From positions 1-64,000 of the forward strand of contig CAJNDS010002268.1 of assembly GCA_905221605.1 (NCBI GenBank): a stretch of DNA of 64,000 nt, in the 5' to 3' direction. Under the pieces are notes generated by a model. That model had not been told where the DNA came from. It searched no databases and saw nothing but the letters and a program-made list of their open reading frames with translations. The translations under genes and the position numbers were made by a program. Source of the stretch: Symbiodinium natans (taxonomy: Eukaryota > Sar > Dinophyceae > Suessiales > Symbiodiniaceae). The first letter of the stretch is position 1. Every line of letters begins with the position of its first letter. This document shows, one piece after another, positions 25,720 through 36,570 of this stretch.

Positions 25720-28700
25720 GTTTAGGGTTTAGGGTTTAGGGTTTAGGGCTACTTCGGGTTTGGGTTCTTAGGGGTTCGGGTTTCAGGGGTTTGGGGTGTA
25801 AGGGGTTTTGGGCTTGGGGTTTGAGGGTTCAGGGGCGTAGTCCTTAACTTTGAGGGTTTTCAGATTCAGGGGGCTTCGGGTCTAATTTCGGCTTTAAGGG
25901 TGTTGGGGTTTCAGGGTTTCAGGGCTTAGAATTGGTGTGGGGATTTGGGGTCTAGGGCTGGATTTGGGGGTCTATGGCTTAGAGTTTTGGGGTTTGGGGG
26001 GGTTTGAGGTTGAGAGCCCCCCCCCCCCCAGAGCAAATCTTCGGACTTGGGTTTAGGGTTTAGGGCTAGGGTTTTAACCCTACGCCGGCACCTCCGTGCC
26101 CTAGCCCCTAAACCCAAAACCAGAGCCTAAACAGCTTTTGAAGTTCAGACCTCCACCCCCCCTAGCTCTTGGACCAAGGTCAACAACCCCAATCCCCAGA
26201 CCCCAGACCCCAAACCCTGAACCCTAAACCCGAAACCCTAAACCCTGTAAGTGGACCTCAAGCCGTCCGAAGCCTGGCTAGAAGCCTTAAAGTTGTCTAC
26301 GCTTGCCGAGCCCTTCAGGCTTTCGTTGCTTGTACTTATTTGTAGGAGTGATAACAAGTAGCCGTAAACCCTAAACTCCAAACCCCACCCAAAAGCCCCG
26401 CACGAGCACCCTTTCACCCTCCCCCCGGAACCGGCCGAGAAGCCCTTCAGACCCTAAACCCTAAACCCTAAAGCCCTGAACCGTCTCTTGGGCTCTTACC
26501 GCCCAAGCCCTGATAAGCCACCCCCAAAGCAAAGTCCAAACCGTGAAGTGTTGAGGGCCTCTCAAGCTCTAACGGTTGAATAGGGTTTAGGGTTTAGGGT
26601 TTAGGGGGTTTTGGGTTTAGGGTTTAGGGTTAGGGCCGGTTGGGGTTTAGGGTTTAGGGTCTACTTCGGGTACGTCCTGTGAAAGTATCTGGGCGGGGTG
26701 TCTCGCAGCGTAGAAGTTTGGTGGATGATTTGGCGTTCTGAGGGTTTCATGTTGGAGGATACTTCTGCTGGAGAGCGCTAAACCCTGAACCCTAAACCCT
26801 AAACCCTAAACCCTAAGCCCTAAACCCTAAACCCTAAACCCCAAACCTTCAACTTGAGACTCCAAACCCTACATCCGTTGTGGATCCGGTGCTGCCGAGC
26901 GCTGCTTTTGGCTCCCGGCCCAAGTGCTGCTCGAGCATGGATCCCTTAAACCCTAAACCCTAAACCCTAAACCCTAAACCCTAAACCCTAAACCCTAAAC
27001 CCTAAACCCTAAACCCGGTACTTGCAGGAGTTGACGTCCTTATAGGTTTGGGATTTATGGTAAGTAGGCTTAGGTTTTCGATTTGGGGCCTGGAGGTTTA
27101 TGACTTTTGTGCAGACGAGAGCAACGTTCGTCCGAGTTAAGGGTTTAGGGGTGTCCCCTTGAACCCGAAACAGTAAACTCTCAAAGCCCCAACCCTAAAC
27201 CTTCACCCCAAACCCTGAACTTTGAAGCCCCAAATCCTAAACCTTAAGCCCTAAACCCTAAACCCTCAGCCCTAGACCCTAAACCCTAAACCCTAAACCC
27301 TAAACCCTGAACCCTGAACCCTGAACCCTGAACCCTAAGCCAACAAGCCGAACTCACGTAGTCAATCCCTGCCGCAGCTATTCTTGCCCGCCATGGGCTG
27401 CTCGTGTACAGGTCGGGATGTCTTGAGCTCCCGAAACGCCCATCAAGCCGAACCCTTAAGCCCTAAACCCTAGCCCTAAACCCTAAACCCTAAACCTTAA
27501 AGCCTAAACCCTAAGCCCGAAACCTCAAAGCCTAAACCCTAAACCCTGAACCCTGAACCCTGAACCCTAAACCTCGAAAAGGGACGCATTCGGAGAGCGT
27601 TTGTCGTCAAGTTTTATGTCACCCACGCTCAGGAATCCAAGGCATCGTATTCGCATTTAGTATCCATGGTTTAGGGTTTAGGGTTTAGGGTTTAGGGTAG
27701 GGTTTAGGGTTTAGGGTTTAGGGTTTAGGGTTTAGGGTTTAGGGTTTAGGGTTTCGGGTTTAGGGTTTAGGGTTTAGGGTTTAGGGTTTAGGGTTTAGGG
27801 TTTAGGGTTTAGGGTTTAGGGTTTAGGGTTTTATAGCCCTGCGGGTCCAAGAGCTCTTATTTCCACACTGCCTAAAGGTTCTTGGAATGTTAGGAGTCGA
27901 AGCTTGGCACTTTAAAACCTGACTTCCTTTGAATTCAGGATTGAAGCTGGTTAGGCCAAATGGCCAAGGGTCTTTTTCTAGGTAAGTCCCTGCATTTCTG
28001 ACTTTCCATGAGACAGGGTTTAGGGTTTAGGGTTGAGGGTTTAGGGTTTAGGGTTTAGGGGGGGGGATTTGAGTAGTACCCAGCCCTGCACAGATGGCGT
28101 TGCGGCACGCCTTGTGGCTTCTCCTCAGCCTCATCCGCACTGTCCGAAGCCGCCACTGGGCGAGCATTCAGGGCGTTCATGGGATTTAGTTTGGGGCTAG
28201 GGTTAGGGTTTTAGGGTTTAGGGTTTAGGGTTTAGGGTTTAGGGTTTAGGGTTTAGGGTTTAGGGTTTAGGGTTTAGGGTTTAGGGTTTAGGGTTTAGGG
28301 TTTCTTCCTTGGACCCCGAAGGGTTTACCCTTTGGCCTTGGGACCCTTTTTACGGATCCTCTACGGCAAGACAAAGGCCATATGAGGTGTATATTTCGGG
28401 ATCCTCTTTAGGGACTGTCTTCAAACTGTTCTGAAGTATGTGTCTTTGGGTTTGATAGGGCATAGAATCCCTTCCCCCCTAAACCCTAAGTCCTAAACCC
28501 TAAACCCTAAACCCTAAACCCATACTTGGGAACCTTTCACATGTCCTCCTCACCCCGAGCAAGGCCTCATCCAATCGCACGAGGTCTCCTGGACCGCCTG
28601 TCGCGTTTAGGGTTTAGGGTTTGGGGTTTAGGGTTTAGGGTTTGGGGTTTGGGGTTTGGGGTTTAGGGTTTAGGGTTTAGGGCTTAGGGCTTAGGGTTTC

Positions 28701-29810
28701 GGGCTTTGGGAATGGGGCTTTAGGGCTCTTTTGCCCCGGGGCCTTTCGGGAGTGTAGGATAATGTGAGGTGGAGCAACGCTCCTCTGATGCAGAGTTTTT
28801 TTGAACCTTAAACCCTAAGCCCGAAACCCTAAGTAACCTAAAACCCTGAACCCCAGAACCAAACAATTAGATCGGGGGGTGCAGGGTGTTGGGTCTCAAA
28901 ACCCTAAACGCGAAACCCAAAAAACCCTAAACCGCGAGTGAGTTCATTTCGAGCTCGGTAGTTGTAGGCTTTCGAGTAGGGATTTGTTGCCCCTCTCGTG
29001 CTCTCATCTTCTCTCACCGACCCTACCTAAAAAAGTAGGTTCTGGGATTCTTCAGGTAGGTTCTAATCCATGAAACCTACAAGGCCGCGGTCTAGGGTTT
29101 AGGACTTCTCTAAGGGAGTTACAAGGGCCAGACTCGGAGTTTCTGCAGGGAAACACTCTCAGGGGTACATCCTGAGGGGTCCGATACTCGGACGCCCTTG
29201 TGGACGAGTCTGGCTTTCTTGTGTGGGGCCTAAGCCCTAAGCCCTAAGCCCTAAGCCCTAAGCCCTAAGCCCTAAGCCCTAAGCCCTAAGCCCTAAGCCC
29301 TAAGCCCTAAGCCCTAAGCCCTAAGCCCTAAGCCCTAAGCCCTAAGCCCTAAGCCCTAAGCCCTAAGCCCTAAGCCCTAAGCCCTAAGCCCTAAGCCCTA
29401 AGCCCTAAGCCCTAAGCCCTAAGCCCTAAACCCTAAACCCTAAACGCAAGCACCTGGGGCCCTGAAGCCCTTACAATCCCACAAGCCCAGACGCCCCTAA
29501 AACCTGGACCTCTTACGCCGCTATTCAAGCCCCTAAACCCCTGAGCTCTAAACCTTAAAACCCCAAACTAAACCCTTCAAGGCCGAAAACCCCAAAGCAA
29601 GGCCCTGACAGAGTTTTTGTTTTTTGAAAGGGTCCCCTGTATGTTCCAGTTGTAGTATTCCTTGGAAAGGACATCGCCCTCAAATCCTCAAGCCCTCAAG
29701 CCCTCAAGCCCTCAAACCCTCAAGCCCTTAAGCCCTCAAGCCCTCCAACCATCCAACCCTCCAACCCTCAACCCTAAAACCCTAAGCCCTAAATCCTAAA
29801 CCCTAAATCC
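25720..29810. repeat. Telomere-like arrays with short unresolved islands
   Basis: Perfect arrays: C-strand 26940-27015, G-strand 27668-27832 and 28200-28305. Mixed CCCTGAA/CCCTAAA blocks lie at 27225-27345 and 27465-27570. Short islands at 25020-25120, 26870-26945, 27355-27450, 28090-28180, 28540-28600 and 29110-29225 are exon-sized and open on one or both strands. For example, minus strand 28545-28598 reads AVQETSCDWMRPC before a GTGAGG donor. None could be placed in a chain. Confidence 0.55.
29229..29447 (-). repeat. Homogeneous CCCTAAG array (about 28 copies)
   Basis: About 200 bp of the single variant CCCTAAG ends in three CCCTAAA units. It is the purest variant-heptamer block in the window. 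Confidence 0.95.
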
Positions 29811-29873
29811 CAAGCCACCGCAATTACAAAGTGCACAGTGGAAAGGAGCCTAGCCAGGTCGAGCCCCCCCCAG

Positions 29874-30298
29874 CCAACGTCATCGATTGGCAGACGCAAG
29901 GGTACGAGAGCTACGTTGAGTTTGCTTTCTGGGATGCCCGTAGTACCCTTATTCCCTTTTTAGGGGGTTTAGGTTCCCTTATAAACCCCTTTAAGCAAAA
30001 ATGGGCACCCTTTTTAAGCCTAGGTTACTGGGCAGCCTAGCTTTGATGAGTGACACGGAGTTCGTCAAGCTTGCAGGGATTGAGGAAAAGACCCCCCTGC
30101 CCCCACCATCGCAAGCAGCAGGCTTAAGCAACCAGCCCGTTCAGCTCCAGAATGCATTGGGACAGATGGCGTCCTATCGCTTGGTTGCGATGAAAGGCAT
30201 GGACATTGGCACCATCACGTCCTGCCAGAAGATCAAGCTTTACTGCTCGATCGGTATTTCCCACGATGAGTTGCTTTTGCAGAGGGCCCAGACTAAGG
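29874..30298 (+). CDS. Two-exon gene fragment of unknown function with a MITE-like intron
   Basis: The first exon (from CCCAG at 29873, possibly open from 29831) reads NVIDWQTQGYESYVEFAFWD and ends at 29939. Intron 29940-30040 starts GTAGTA and ends CCTAG. The second exon continues in frame, PLMSDTEFVKLAGIEEKTPL and onward through SYRLVAMKGMDIGTITSCQK to about 30298. There the CCCTAAA array begins after AAGGGACC. The join restores one open frame of over 120 codons with balanced composition. I do not recognise the family. It may belong to the same long transcript as its neighbours. Confidence 0.65.
29940..30040 (+). mobile_element. Introner-like intron (CTTGGGTC/TAGGTTACT TIR family)
   Basis: This 101-bp GT-AG intron has the body ACCCTTATTCCCTTTTTAGG ... 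GTTCCCTTATAA ... GGGCACCCTTTTT ... CCTAGGTTACT. The same body and order occur at 31395-31511, 50468-50589, 53969-54085, 61105-61213 and, more divergently, 44207-44389 and 63183-63288. An intron that is a whole copy of a dispersed TIR element fits the introner-element idea described for dinoflagellates. Confidence 0.6.
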
Positions 30299-30299
30299 G

Positions 30300-30717
30300 A
30301 CCTAAACCCTAAACCCTAAACCCTAAACCCTAAACCCTAAACCCAAAACCACCCCTAAACCCTAAACCCTAAGCCCTATAATCTAAGACATTTAAGACAC
30401 TTGAGCCAGGACCGTTCCTGACCAGCCCCTTCAACTTCTGCGCTGCCCCGACTGGGGCTGCGCAGAGCACATGAAGGCGACTCACAAGCACCGAAGGGCT
30501 GAGGGCGAAAGGAGAAACCCAAAACCCATAAACCCATAAACCCTAAACCCTAAACCCTAAACCCTAAACCCTAAACCCTAAACCCTAAACCCTAAACCCT
30601 AAACCCTAAACCCTAAACCCTAACCACTAAACCCTAAACCCTAAGGCCCAGGGTGAAAGGAGAAACCTGAAGCCCGAAACCCAAAAGTAGCCCTGTAGAC
30701 CCTGTGTTTCCTCCCAG
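30300..30717. repeat. CCCTAAA arrays with a Cys/His-rich candidate exon
   Basis: Arrays at 30300-30375 and 30520-30640. Between them 30410-30510 is open on the + strand after GAGCCAG. It reads TVPDQPLQLLRCPDWGCAEH followed by MKATHKHRR, a Cys/His spacing that could be a small zinc finger. Its boundaries are unclear. Confidence 0.45.
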
Positions 30718-31107
30718 CGCTTGAGTGGACAACCCTGGTCGTGACGAATTTTGCGGATGGTTGAAAGGCATAATGCCCTGAACCCCAAACCTAAGCCCTA
30801 AACCCGAAACCCTAAACCCGCAGGCCTAGAACCTAAGGCCCTAAAGCCTAAGGCCTTTGGGTCTCTATTTGGGCGCATACTTCATTCTGCAATTGGAGGC
30901 CCAAAGGAACCATACTTCTGTGGGTACACTTCGAAACCCTGTACGCCCTTAACCCTACACCCTACACCCTACACCCTAAACCCTAAACCCTGAACCCTAA
31001 ACCCTAAACCCTAAACCCCAATGATGCCGTCCCAGGTGTCGGCTGACGGCCTGCTAATGTTCACAAGCCATGACAAGAAAGTCTGCTTCTGGGCCACCTT
31101 TCTGCAG
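30718..31107 (+). CDS. WD40-repeat exon pair (30718-30755, 31036-31107)
   Basis: Exon 30718-30755 follows CTCCCAG and reads LEWTTLVVTNFA, ending at a GA donor. Exon 31036-31107 follows GTCCCAG and reads VSADGLLMFTSHDKKVCFW and a few more residues, ending CTGCAG before GA. Joined in phase 0, they give a textbook WD40 blade: hydrophobic strand, S-x-DG, L-F-T-S-H-D, K-V-C-F-W. WD40 proteins are beta-propeller scaffolds, and the partner here is unknown. The 280-bp intron is CCCTAAA repeats plus spacer, and GTTTAGG-type repeats start 20 bp after the second exon. Confidence 0.65.
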
Positions 31108-31394
31108 GAAAGGCTTAGGGTTTAGGGGTTAGGGTTTAGGGTTTAGGGTTTAGGGTTTAGGGTTTAGGGTTTAGGGTTTAGGGTTTAGGGTTTAGGGCAG
31201 ACCTCAACAGGACCCGAAGCTCTAAACCCTGAAGCCTAAACCGTAAACCGTAAACCCCAAACCCGCGACCCCAGAATCGAAGTCTAAGCCCTAAACCCCG
31301 AACCCAGTTTATTCCGGTCAGGACCCCTTATAAGCCCGATTCAGATGTGAACGTACCAGTCTTTTCTCGTTGCTAGGTTCTGTTCGGCCAAGAG
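31108..31394. repeat. TTTAGGG array and spacer
   Basis: G-strand array at about 31112-31197, then C-rich degenerate repeats and spacer. No gene seen. Confidence 0.8.
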
Positions 31395-31511
31395 CCTAGG
31401 ACCCAGAATACGCCCTTATTCCATGTTTTTTAGCTGTTCAGGTTCCCTTATAAGGCCTTTTGACCCAAGAAGGGTACCCTTTTTTATTCCTAGGTTACTC
31501 TTGGGTCTAGG
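31395..31511. mobile_element. CTTGGGTC TIR family copy (117 bp)
   Basis: CCTAGGACCCAGAATACGCC on the left and CTAGGTTACTCTTGGGTC on the right are imperfect inverted ends. The interior matches the intron at 29940-30040. Confidence 0.7.
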
Positions 31512-31820
31512 AGCTCTAAGTAGGAGGGTTTACGAAAATAGGAGACCCCAATATACACCCCCAGTAGTAGGATTCCCTTGAAATACGGACCCCCATAAGG
31601 TACCCCAAATTTCGGAAACACCCCCATAGAGCTCTAAGCCAATTCTTAGGTACACCCTATTCCATAAACCCTAAACCCTAAACCCTAAACCCTAAACCCC
31701 TAAACCCTAAACCCCTAAAGCCCTAAACCCTAAACCCTAAACCCTAAACCCTAAACCCTAAACCCTAAACCCTAAACCCTAAACCCTAAACCGCCCCAAC
31801 CCTAAACTCATATCTGCCAG
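31512..31820. repeat. Spacer with short inverted motifs, then CCCTAAA array
   Basis: Bases 31520-31650 hold pieces such as GGTACCCCAAATTTCGGAAA, which recur near 63140-63160. C-strand repeats follow to 31795. Confidence 0.6.
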
Positions 31821-31880
31821 CCGAGGCCATGCCTGATTGCTCCGTGACATACCTTGAAGCACACTGCGGCGAGGCCGGGG
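31821..31880 (+). CDS. Candidate exon
   Basis: After TCTGCCAG the frame reads EAMPDCSVTYLEAHCGEAG, ending before GTTGGG (or at a GC after GGCGAG). Well-balanced composition, but no join could be tested. Confidence 0.4.
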
Positions 31881-31999
31881 GTTGGGGCCTTTGGCCTCCC
31901 TAAACCCTAAACCCTAAACCCGAAACCCGAAACCCGAAGCCCGAAGCCCTAGACCCTAAACCCTAAACCTGAACAAGGGTTACAGCGGTTTAGGGGTTT

Positions 32000-32520
32000 A
32001 GGGTTTGGGGGCTGATGGGCTCAGGGCCGAAGGCTTGAGAATTGCAAACGGTTGCAAATGCGGTTTTCGCGCTAGGGCTTACATGGGGAAACCCTATATC
32101 ACCCAAACCCTCGACCCTAAACCCTAAACCCCGAAACCCTAACCTCCTAAACCGAAACCCTAAAGGTGAAAACCGGTTCTAAGGAACTAGATACCCCATA
32201 TAACCCCAAAGCCCCCGGAAGCCCTGCATCCCCACCCCAAACCCTAAACCCTAAACCCTAAGCCCCAAGCCCTAAGCCCTAAACCCTAAACCCTAACCCC
32301 TAAACCCCAAAATCCCAAAACCCCTAACCCCGTAGACCCCTAAACCCCCCGCGAAGAACGAATGAGCTGCCCTGGGAGACGAAGCTGATAACCTGCCGCG
32401 GGTTGCCGCACTCGGCAGCGGCACTTGCAGCGCCTGGGTTCAACACATTGAGGCCTTGCGTGCCTTTCTTGGGGTTTAGGGTTTAGGGTTTAGGGTGTGG
32501 GGTGTGGGGAATGTGGGCAG
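32000..32520. repeat. Mixed arrays and an island open on both strands
   Basis: C-strand repeats at 32105-32165 and 32235-32330. The 32344-32468 island is open on both strands, so strand is undecidable. G-strand repeats follow at 32473-32500. Confidence 0.5.
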
Positions 32521-32690
32521 GCTTCGTGGAGACTTCATGCGTTGCCATCTTCTCAAATGCAAGAGGACCTTGCTGTGGACTCTCTTTCACCTTATTGTGG
32601 AGTCTGTGAGAATCCAGAAAAAGGGAACAACGGTGCATCAAATTCCCAGCTTCCCTGCCAAGAACCGAGAGACTCGTCTTCAACTCAGCT
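32521..32690 (+). CDS. Candidate long exon
   Basis: After GTGGGCAG a frame of about 57 codons reads ASWRLHALPSSQMQEDLAVD and later YCGVCENPEKGNNG. It has low repeat content and natural composition, with several Cys and acidic residues. Another + frame and one minus frame are also open here, which lowers certainty. The end lies near 32690, before CCCTAA-type sequence. Confidence 0.45.
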
Positions 32691-32934
32691 CCACCCCTAA
32701 GCCCTAAACATAGACCTTACAGAGCCAAAGCCCCGTAGACCCCATGGACCCCCTAAACCTGAAGCCCCAAGCCCTAAACCCTAAACCCTAAGCCCAAAAA
32801 ACTCTCAACCCTCAACCCTACGCCCTAAACCCGAAACCCTAAGCCCTAAACCTTAAGCCTTAAGCCCTAAACCCGAAACCCTAAACTCTAAACCCTGAAC
32901 CCGAAGCCCTAAGCCCTAAACCCGAACAGCCCAG

Positions 32935-32976
32935 TTGGTCTACGACTTCGCCCTCGCCTTGGCGGTGAAGCAGCAG
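32935..32976 (+). CDS. Candidate exon
   Basis: Fourteen codons (LVYDFALALAVKQQ) between CAGCCCAG and a GTCACG donor. Phase 0 on both sides. Confidence 0.45.
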
Positions 32977-33184
32977 GTCACGGGTTCAGGGTTTCGGGTT
33001 TAAGGTTTAGGGTTTAGGGTTTGGGGTTTGGGGTTTCGGGTTTGGGGCTTCGTGCTTTGGACCGAAGAACCCTAAACTCCCAAGTTTTTTAGGGTTTAGG
33101 GTTTAGGGCTTAGGGGTTTAGGGTTTAGGGTTCAGGAACCCGAAACCCCTGAACCCTAAACTTTTGAAACACCCTTGTTGAAAG

Positions 33185-33245
33185 GTGTACCTCTGGCCGC
33201 TGTACCCTGCACAACTTCGGCGCCTCGGCACTTGCGATTTTGGGG
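33185..33245 (+). CDS. Candidate exon
   Basis: After TTGAAAG the frame reads VYLWPLYPAQLRRLGTCDFG up to the donor GTGATT. The AG-G acceptor fits the window's consensus. Confidence 0.4.
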
Positions 33246-33544
33246 GTGATTTGGGGCTCTTGCGCCAGTTTAGGGGTTTGGGTTTACTATCTAGGCATGC
33301 GAAGGGGCCCCAATCTCACCCATAGGGTTCTTAAAGGAGGGGGTATGTAATTCAATGTAATTCAAAGGTTCCCTAATACCCCCGTACTTCCTAAGCCTCC
33401 CTAAGCTTCATTAAGGTTCTCCAGGTACCTACCCCCCATGAACCCTCCTCCCTCGAGGACCCCAAAGCCCCAGCAACCTGACTCCTGAGCCTGACTCCTA
33501 AGCCTTCCTTGAAGGGGCCCTTCATCGAGAGGTGGCTGGGCGGG

Positions 33545-34225
33545 CGCCCTAAACCCTAAACCCTTAACCCTCGACCCTAAGCCCTAAGCCCTAAGCCCTA
33601 AACCCAAAACCTTAAACCCTAAACCCTAAACCCTAAACCCTACACCCTAAACCCTAAACCCCAAATCCCACACCCTAAACCCCAAACCCCAAACCCCAAA
33701 CCCCAAACCCCAAACCCCAAACCCCAAACCCCAAACCCCAAACCCCAAACCCTAACCCTAAACCCTAAACCCTAAACCCTTAACCCTAAACCCTAAGCCC
33801 TGAGCCCTAAACCCAAAACCTTAAACCCTAAACCCTAAGCCCTGAGCCCTGAGCCCTAAACCCTAAACCCTGAACCCTAAACCCTAAACCCTAAACCCCA
33901 AACCCTAAACCCCAAACCCCAAACCCTAAACCCCAAATCCCAAACCCTAAACCCTCAACCCCAAACCCCTAAACCCCAAATCCCACACCCTAAACCCTAA
34001 ACCCTAAACCCTAAACCCTAACCCTAAACCCTATACCCTAAACCCTAAACCCTAAACCCTAAACCCTAAACCCTAAACCCTAAACCCTAAACCCTAAACC
34101 CTAAACCCTAAACCCTAAACCCTGAACCCTGAACCCTAAACCCTAGACCCTAAACCCTAAACCCTAAACCCTAAACCCTAAACCCTAAACCCTAAACCCT
34201 AAACCCTAAACCCTAAACCCTAAAG
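33545..34225 (-). repeat. Long C-strand array with CCCCAAA core
   Basis: Nearly 680 bp of CCCTAAA-type repeats containing CCCCAAA blocks (33660-33755 and 33895-33990) and ending in perfect CCCTAAA. Confidence 0.95.
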
Positions 34226-34244
34226 CAAAAGCCGCGGAGCCCAG

Positions 34245-34635
34245 GATTGGCAAGAAGCCGAGCCTCCTGACGCATTCTGCCGATGTCCTGCTTCTGGCCA
34301 ATGACGGGAACAAGCTGCTCACAGGACGCCTGACAGGCTCTTGCAGAGCGTTTAGGGTTTAGGGTTTAGGGTTTAGGGTTTCGGGCTTAGGGCTTCGGGC
34401 TTAGGGTTTAGGGCCCTAGAAGCCTAAAACCCTGAAACCCTGGACCTACACCCCAACCCCCTAAACACACCGCCAGAGCGACCGTCGACCGTTGTCTCAC
34501 AAACTATGCTTTCGTACATAGGGGTGTGGGGTTTAGAGTTTAGGATTTAGGGCTTCGGGTTGAGGGTTTAGGGTATCATGGAAGGCGCGCCACCTGTCCC
34601 ATGTGTTGGCGATCTCGCCTCGGTTGGGGTCGTCA
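34245..34635 (+). CDS. WD40-like exons (34245-34347, 34585-34635)
   Basis: The first exon follows GCCCAG and reads KKPSLLTHSADVLLLANDG then NKLLTGRLTGSCR. A GC donor at 34348, or GT at 34350, ends it. The second follows GGAAG and reads ARHLSHVLAISPRLGSS. H-S-x-x-V-L-x-L-A...DG-x-K-L-L-T-G and H-L-S-H-V-L-A-I-S-P are WD40-type strands. The join is plausible in phase 0 but the donor is noncanonical. A G-strand array (34350-34405) and spacer fill the intron. Confidence 0.5.
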
Positions 34636-34874
34636 GATAGCACGAGGCGCCCGGGTTTAGGGTTCAGGGTTCAGGGTTTAGGGTTTAGGGTTTAGGGTTT
34701 AGGGTTTAGGGTTTAGGGGCTACCGTAAGACCAAGCGCAGGATGCAGCAACAGCATGCTGACCATGTATTGGCTCCAGTGGATGGATGGGGCCGAGGATG
34801 TGCAGGCCATGAGGGCACCCCAAAACCCTAGACCCTAAACCCTACGAGACGAAAGTTGGCAACGGGCCCTGCAG

Positions 34875-34921
34875 GTGAACATCGACTGGCGCCTCAACGT
34901 GACGGACGATGAAGGCCGGGG
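34875..34921 (+). CDS. Candidate exon
   Basis: After CCTGCAG the frame reads VNIDWRLNVTDDEGRG up to a GTTTGT donor. A GC donor after GAAG is an alternative. Confidence 0.4.
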
Positions 34922-35039
34922 GTTTGTTGAGAGTTGAATCCTATTTTTTGAGGCCTAAACCCTAAACCCCAAACCCCAAACCCTGAACCCTGAACCCTAA
35001 ACCTCTCTTACTTATAAGAATATTTAAACCTGAAGGGTG

Positions 35040-35265
35040 TTCGTGGGGCAAGGTCCGTTTTTTTCGTGGGCAAGGTCCATGTTTTCGTGGGCAAGGCCCG
35101 TGGGCCTATTGTGGACCTTGCCCACGAATTTTTGGATGTTGCCCACGATGCCCACGAGTTTTTGGGCCTTCCAACCACCAAAAAATTTGTGGGCAAGGTC
35201 CAAAACTTCGTGGGCAAGGCCCAGTTTGTTCATAGGCAAGGTCCGTTTTTTCGGATCAGGCCTGG
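35040..35265. repeat. TTCGTGGGCAAGGTCC short tandem/inverted repeat cluster
   Basis: GTGGGCAAGGTCC-type units recur about six times, and the inverse GGACCTTGCCCACGA occurs in the middle. The block can fold into alternative hairpins. ORFs here reflect the repeat. Confidence 0.75.
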
Positions 35266-35836
35266 GGCATAGGGTTTTCGGGTTTCAGGGGCTAGTTTCC
35301 TTGAGGTATTCTTAACGTTTAGCTGCGCCAGGCAATAGAAAGAGTCCGGGGGACTGTGGGAGTGCGCTCTTTTTGGGGTTTGAGCTTGTTTGATGTCCCA
35401 TATGTGCATCTGTAGCCTTATCGGGGGTGCACGTTTAAGGTCGTGCGTCCTTCATTTTGTTGTTGAATCTCTTATATTTGCTCTTTTTTTACTTGTTTGA
35501 AGTCTCGTGTGTTAAGACATAAGTAAAGCAACGATATAAGAAGCCAAATATAGCACTATTCGACTGTTGTTTACATCGCAGCGGATTTCAAGACTCGAGT
35601 GGTGCAGGAAAAACAAGAGATAATCGTCATGGCAAGTCAACCTGGAACTTCCATTCCAGGATTGGCCAGAGAATTGGGGGAGAATGATGCTCACCTTTGA
35701 TGAAGCCGTTTCTGTCACAGGACTTCGTCTGAAGGGTTCAGAAACTAGACCCTTTTCATCCATTCGCGAGGTCGGTGCCGTGAGAGTAGGCGATCTACCG
35801 TGACTCTACTTCCGGAAAGGTGGAGCAATAGCTTCG

Positions 35837-36199
35837 TTGCGACCCATCACATACGCGAGGCAGATCATCATCTTGCCAGCTACCCCACCTCCGGACGGTG
35901 ATCCTAATGCATCAGTCGCCTATGTCACGTCCTCAAGCATGTGTACCTGCGCAAAGCAAGCTGAAACGAGAAGGATTGCGTCGACGTGTGTTTTGAAATG
36001 GCACTGCAATCGAGTAGGTACTCACGCGCGCCAGGCACTAGCGGAATTGATCTACATGATGGACAGCGTGGGGGGCATGCAAGTGAGGAGCTGGACGATC
36101 CAGTCAAACTTCATAAAGAAGATCGTTCTTGATCAAGAATCTCGGGAGAAGAGGCACAAGTTCATTCGAGACAAAGAGGTCCACGTGCAAACAACATGA
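35837..36199 (+). CDS. Unrecognised ORF in telomere-free island
   Basis: 120 codons from a TTG/ATG-poor start to TGA. The C-terminal half is helical and charged (ESREKRHKFIRDKEVHVQ). No motif is recognised. Its stop overlaps the ATG of the next ORF. Confidence 0.3.
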   Translation: MRPITYARQIIILPATPPPDGDPNASVAYVTSSSMCTCAKQAETRRIASTCVLKWHCNRVGTHARQALAELIYMMDSVGGMQVRSWTIQSNFIKKIVLDQESREKRHKFIRDKEVHVQTT

Positions 36200-36570
36200 A
36201 CCAGTTCATGGAATGGACAGACGAACGGATTCATGAACCAGGTAATCCAATCGAGAATCGGCAGGAGTCCAAGGTCATGGCAGCGCTACGCAACTTTTCT
36301 CGTGCAAGTGCCACAACATTAGATTGGGCCGTTCACGCTGAAGGGCATAGTGGGCGGGTTCTTCGACGGCGTGCTCGTGCACATGTTAGGGTCCGTCCGT
36401 CAGCGTGGCGTCACATGGATCGGGAAAGCCGTACTGGAGAGAACCTTGCGTCCGAAGCCGTCGCGTTCTGCCAATCAAAATACGAGATCGAAGAAGCCGT
36501 CGTGACTGCGGAGCATTTGGATTTTTGCATCCGAGCCCGCGAGCAAGTTCAAGCCAGCGATCTTCGATGA
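36196..36570 (+). CDS. Unrecognised ORF overlapping the previous stop
   Basis: Starts MNQFMEWTDERIHEPGNPIE and continues for 124 residues rich in Arg and Glu. The opposite strand is also open here. Possibly part of a frameshifted gene. Confidence 0.3.
   Translation: MNQFMEWTDERIHEPGNPIENRQESKVMAALRNFSRASATTLDWAVHAEGHSGRVLRRRARAHVRVRPSAWRHMDRESRTGENLASEAVAFCQSKYEIEEAVVTAEHLDFCIRAREQVQASDLR

Noticed and set aside
29229-29447. CRISPR-like array
   Set aside because: Direct repeats without spacers. It is a heptamer satellite in a eukaryotic context.
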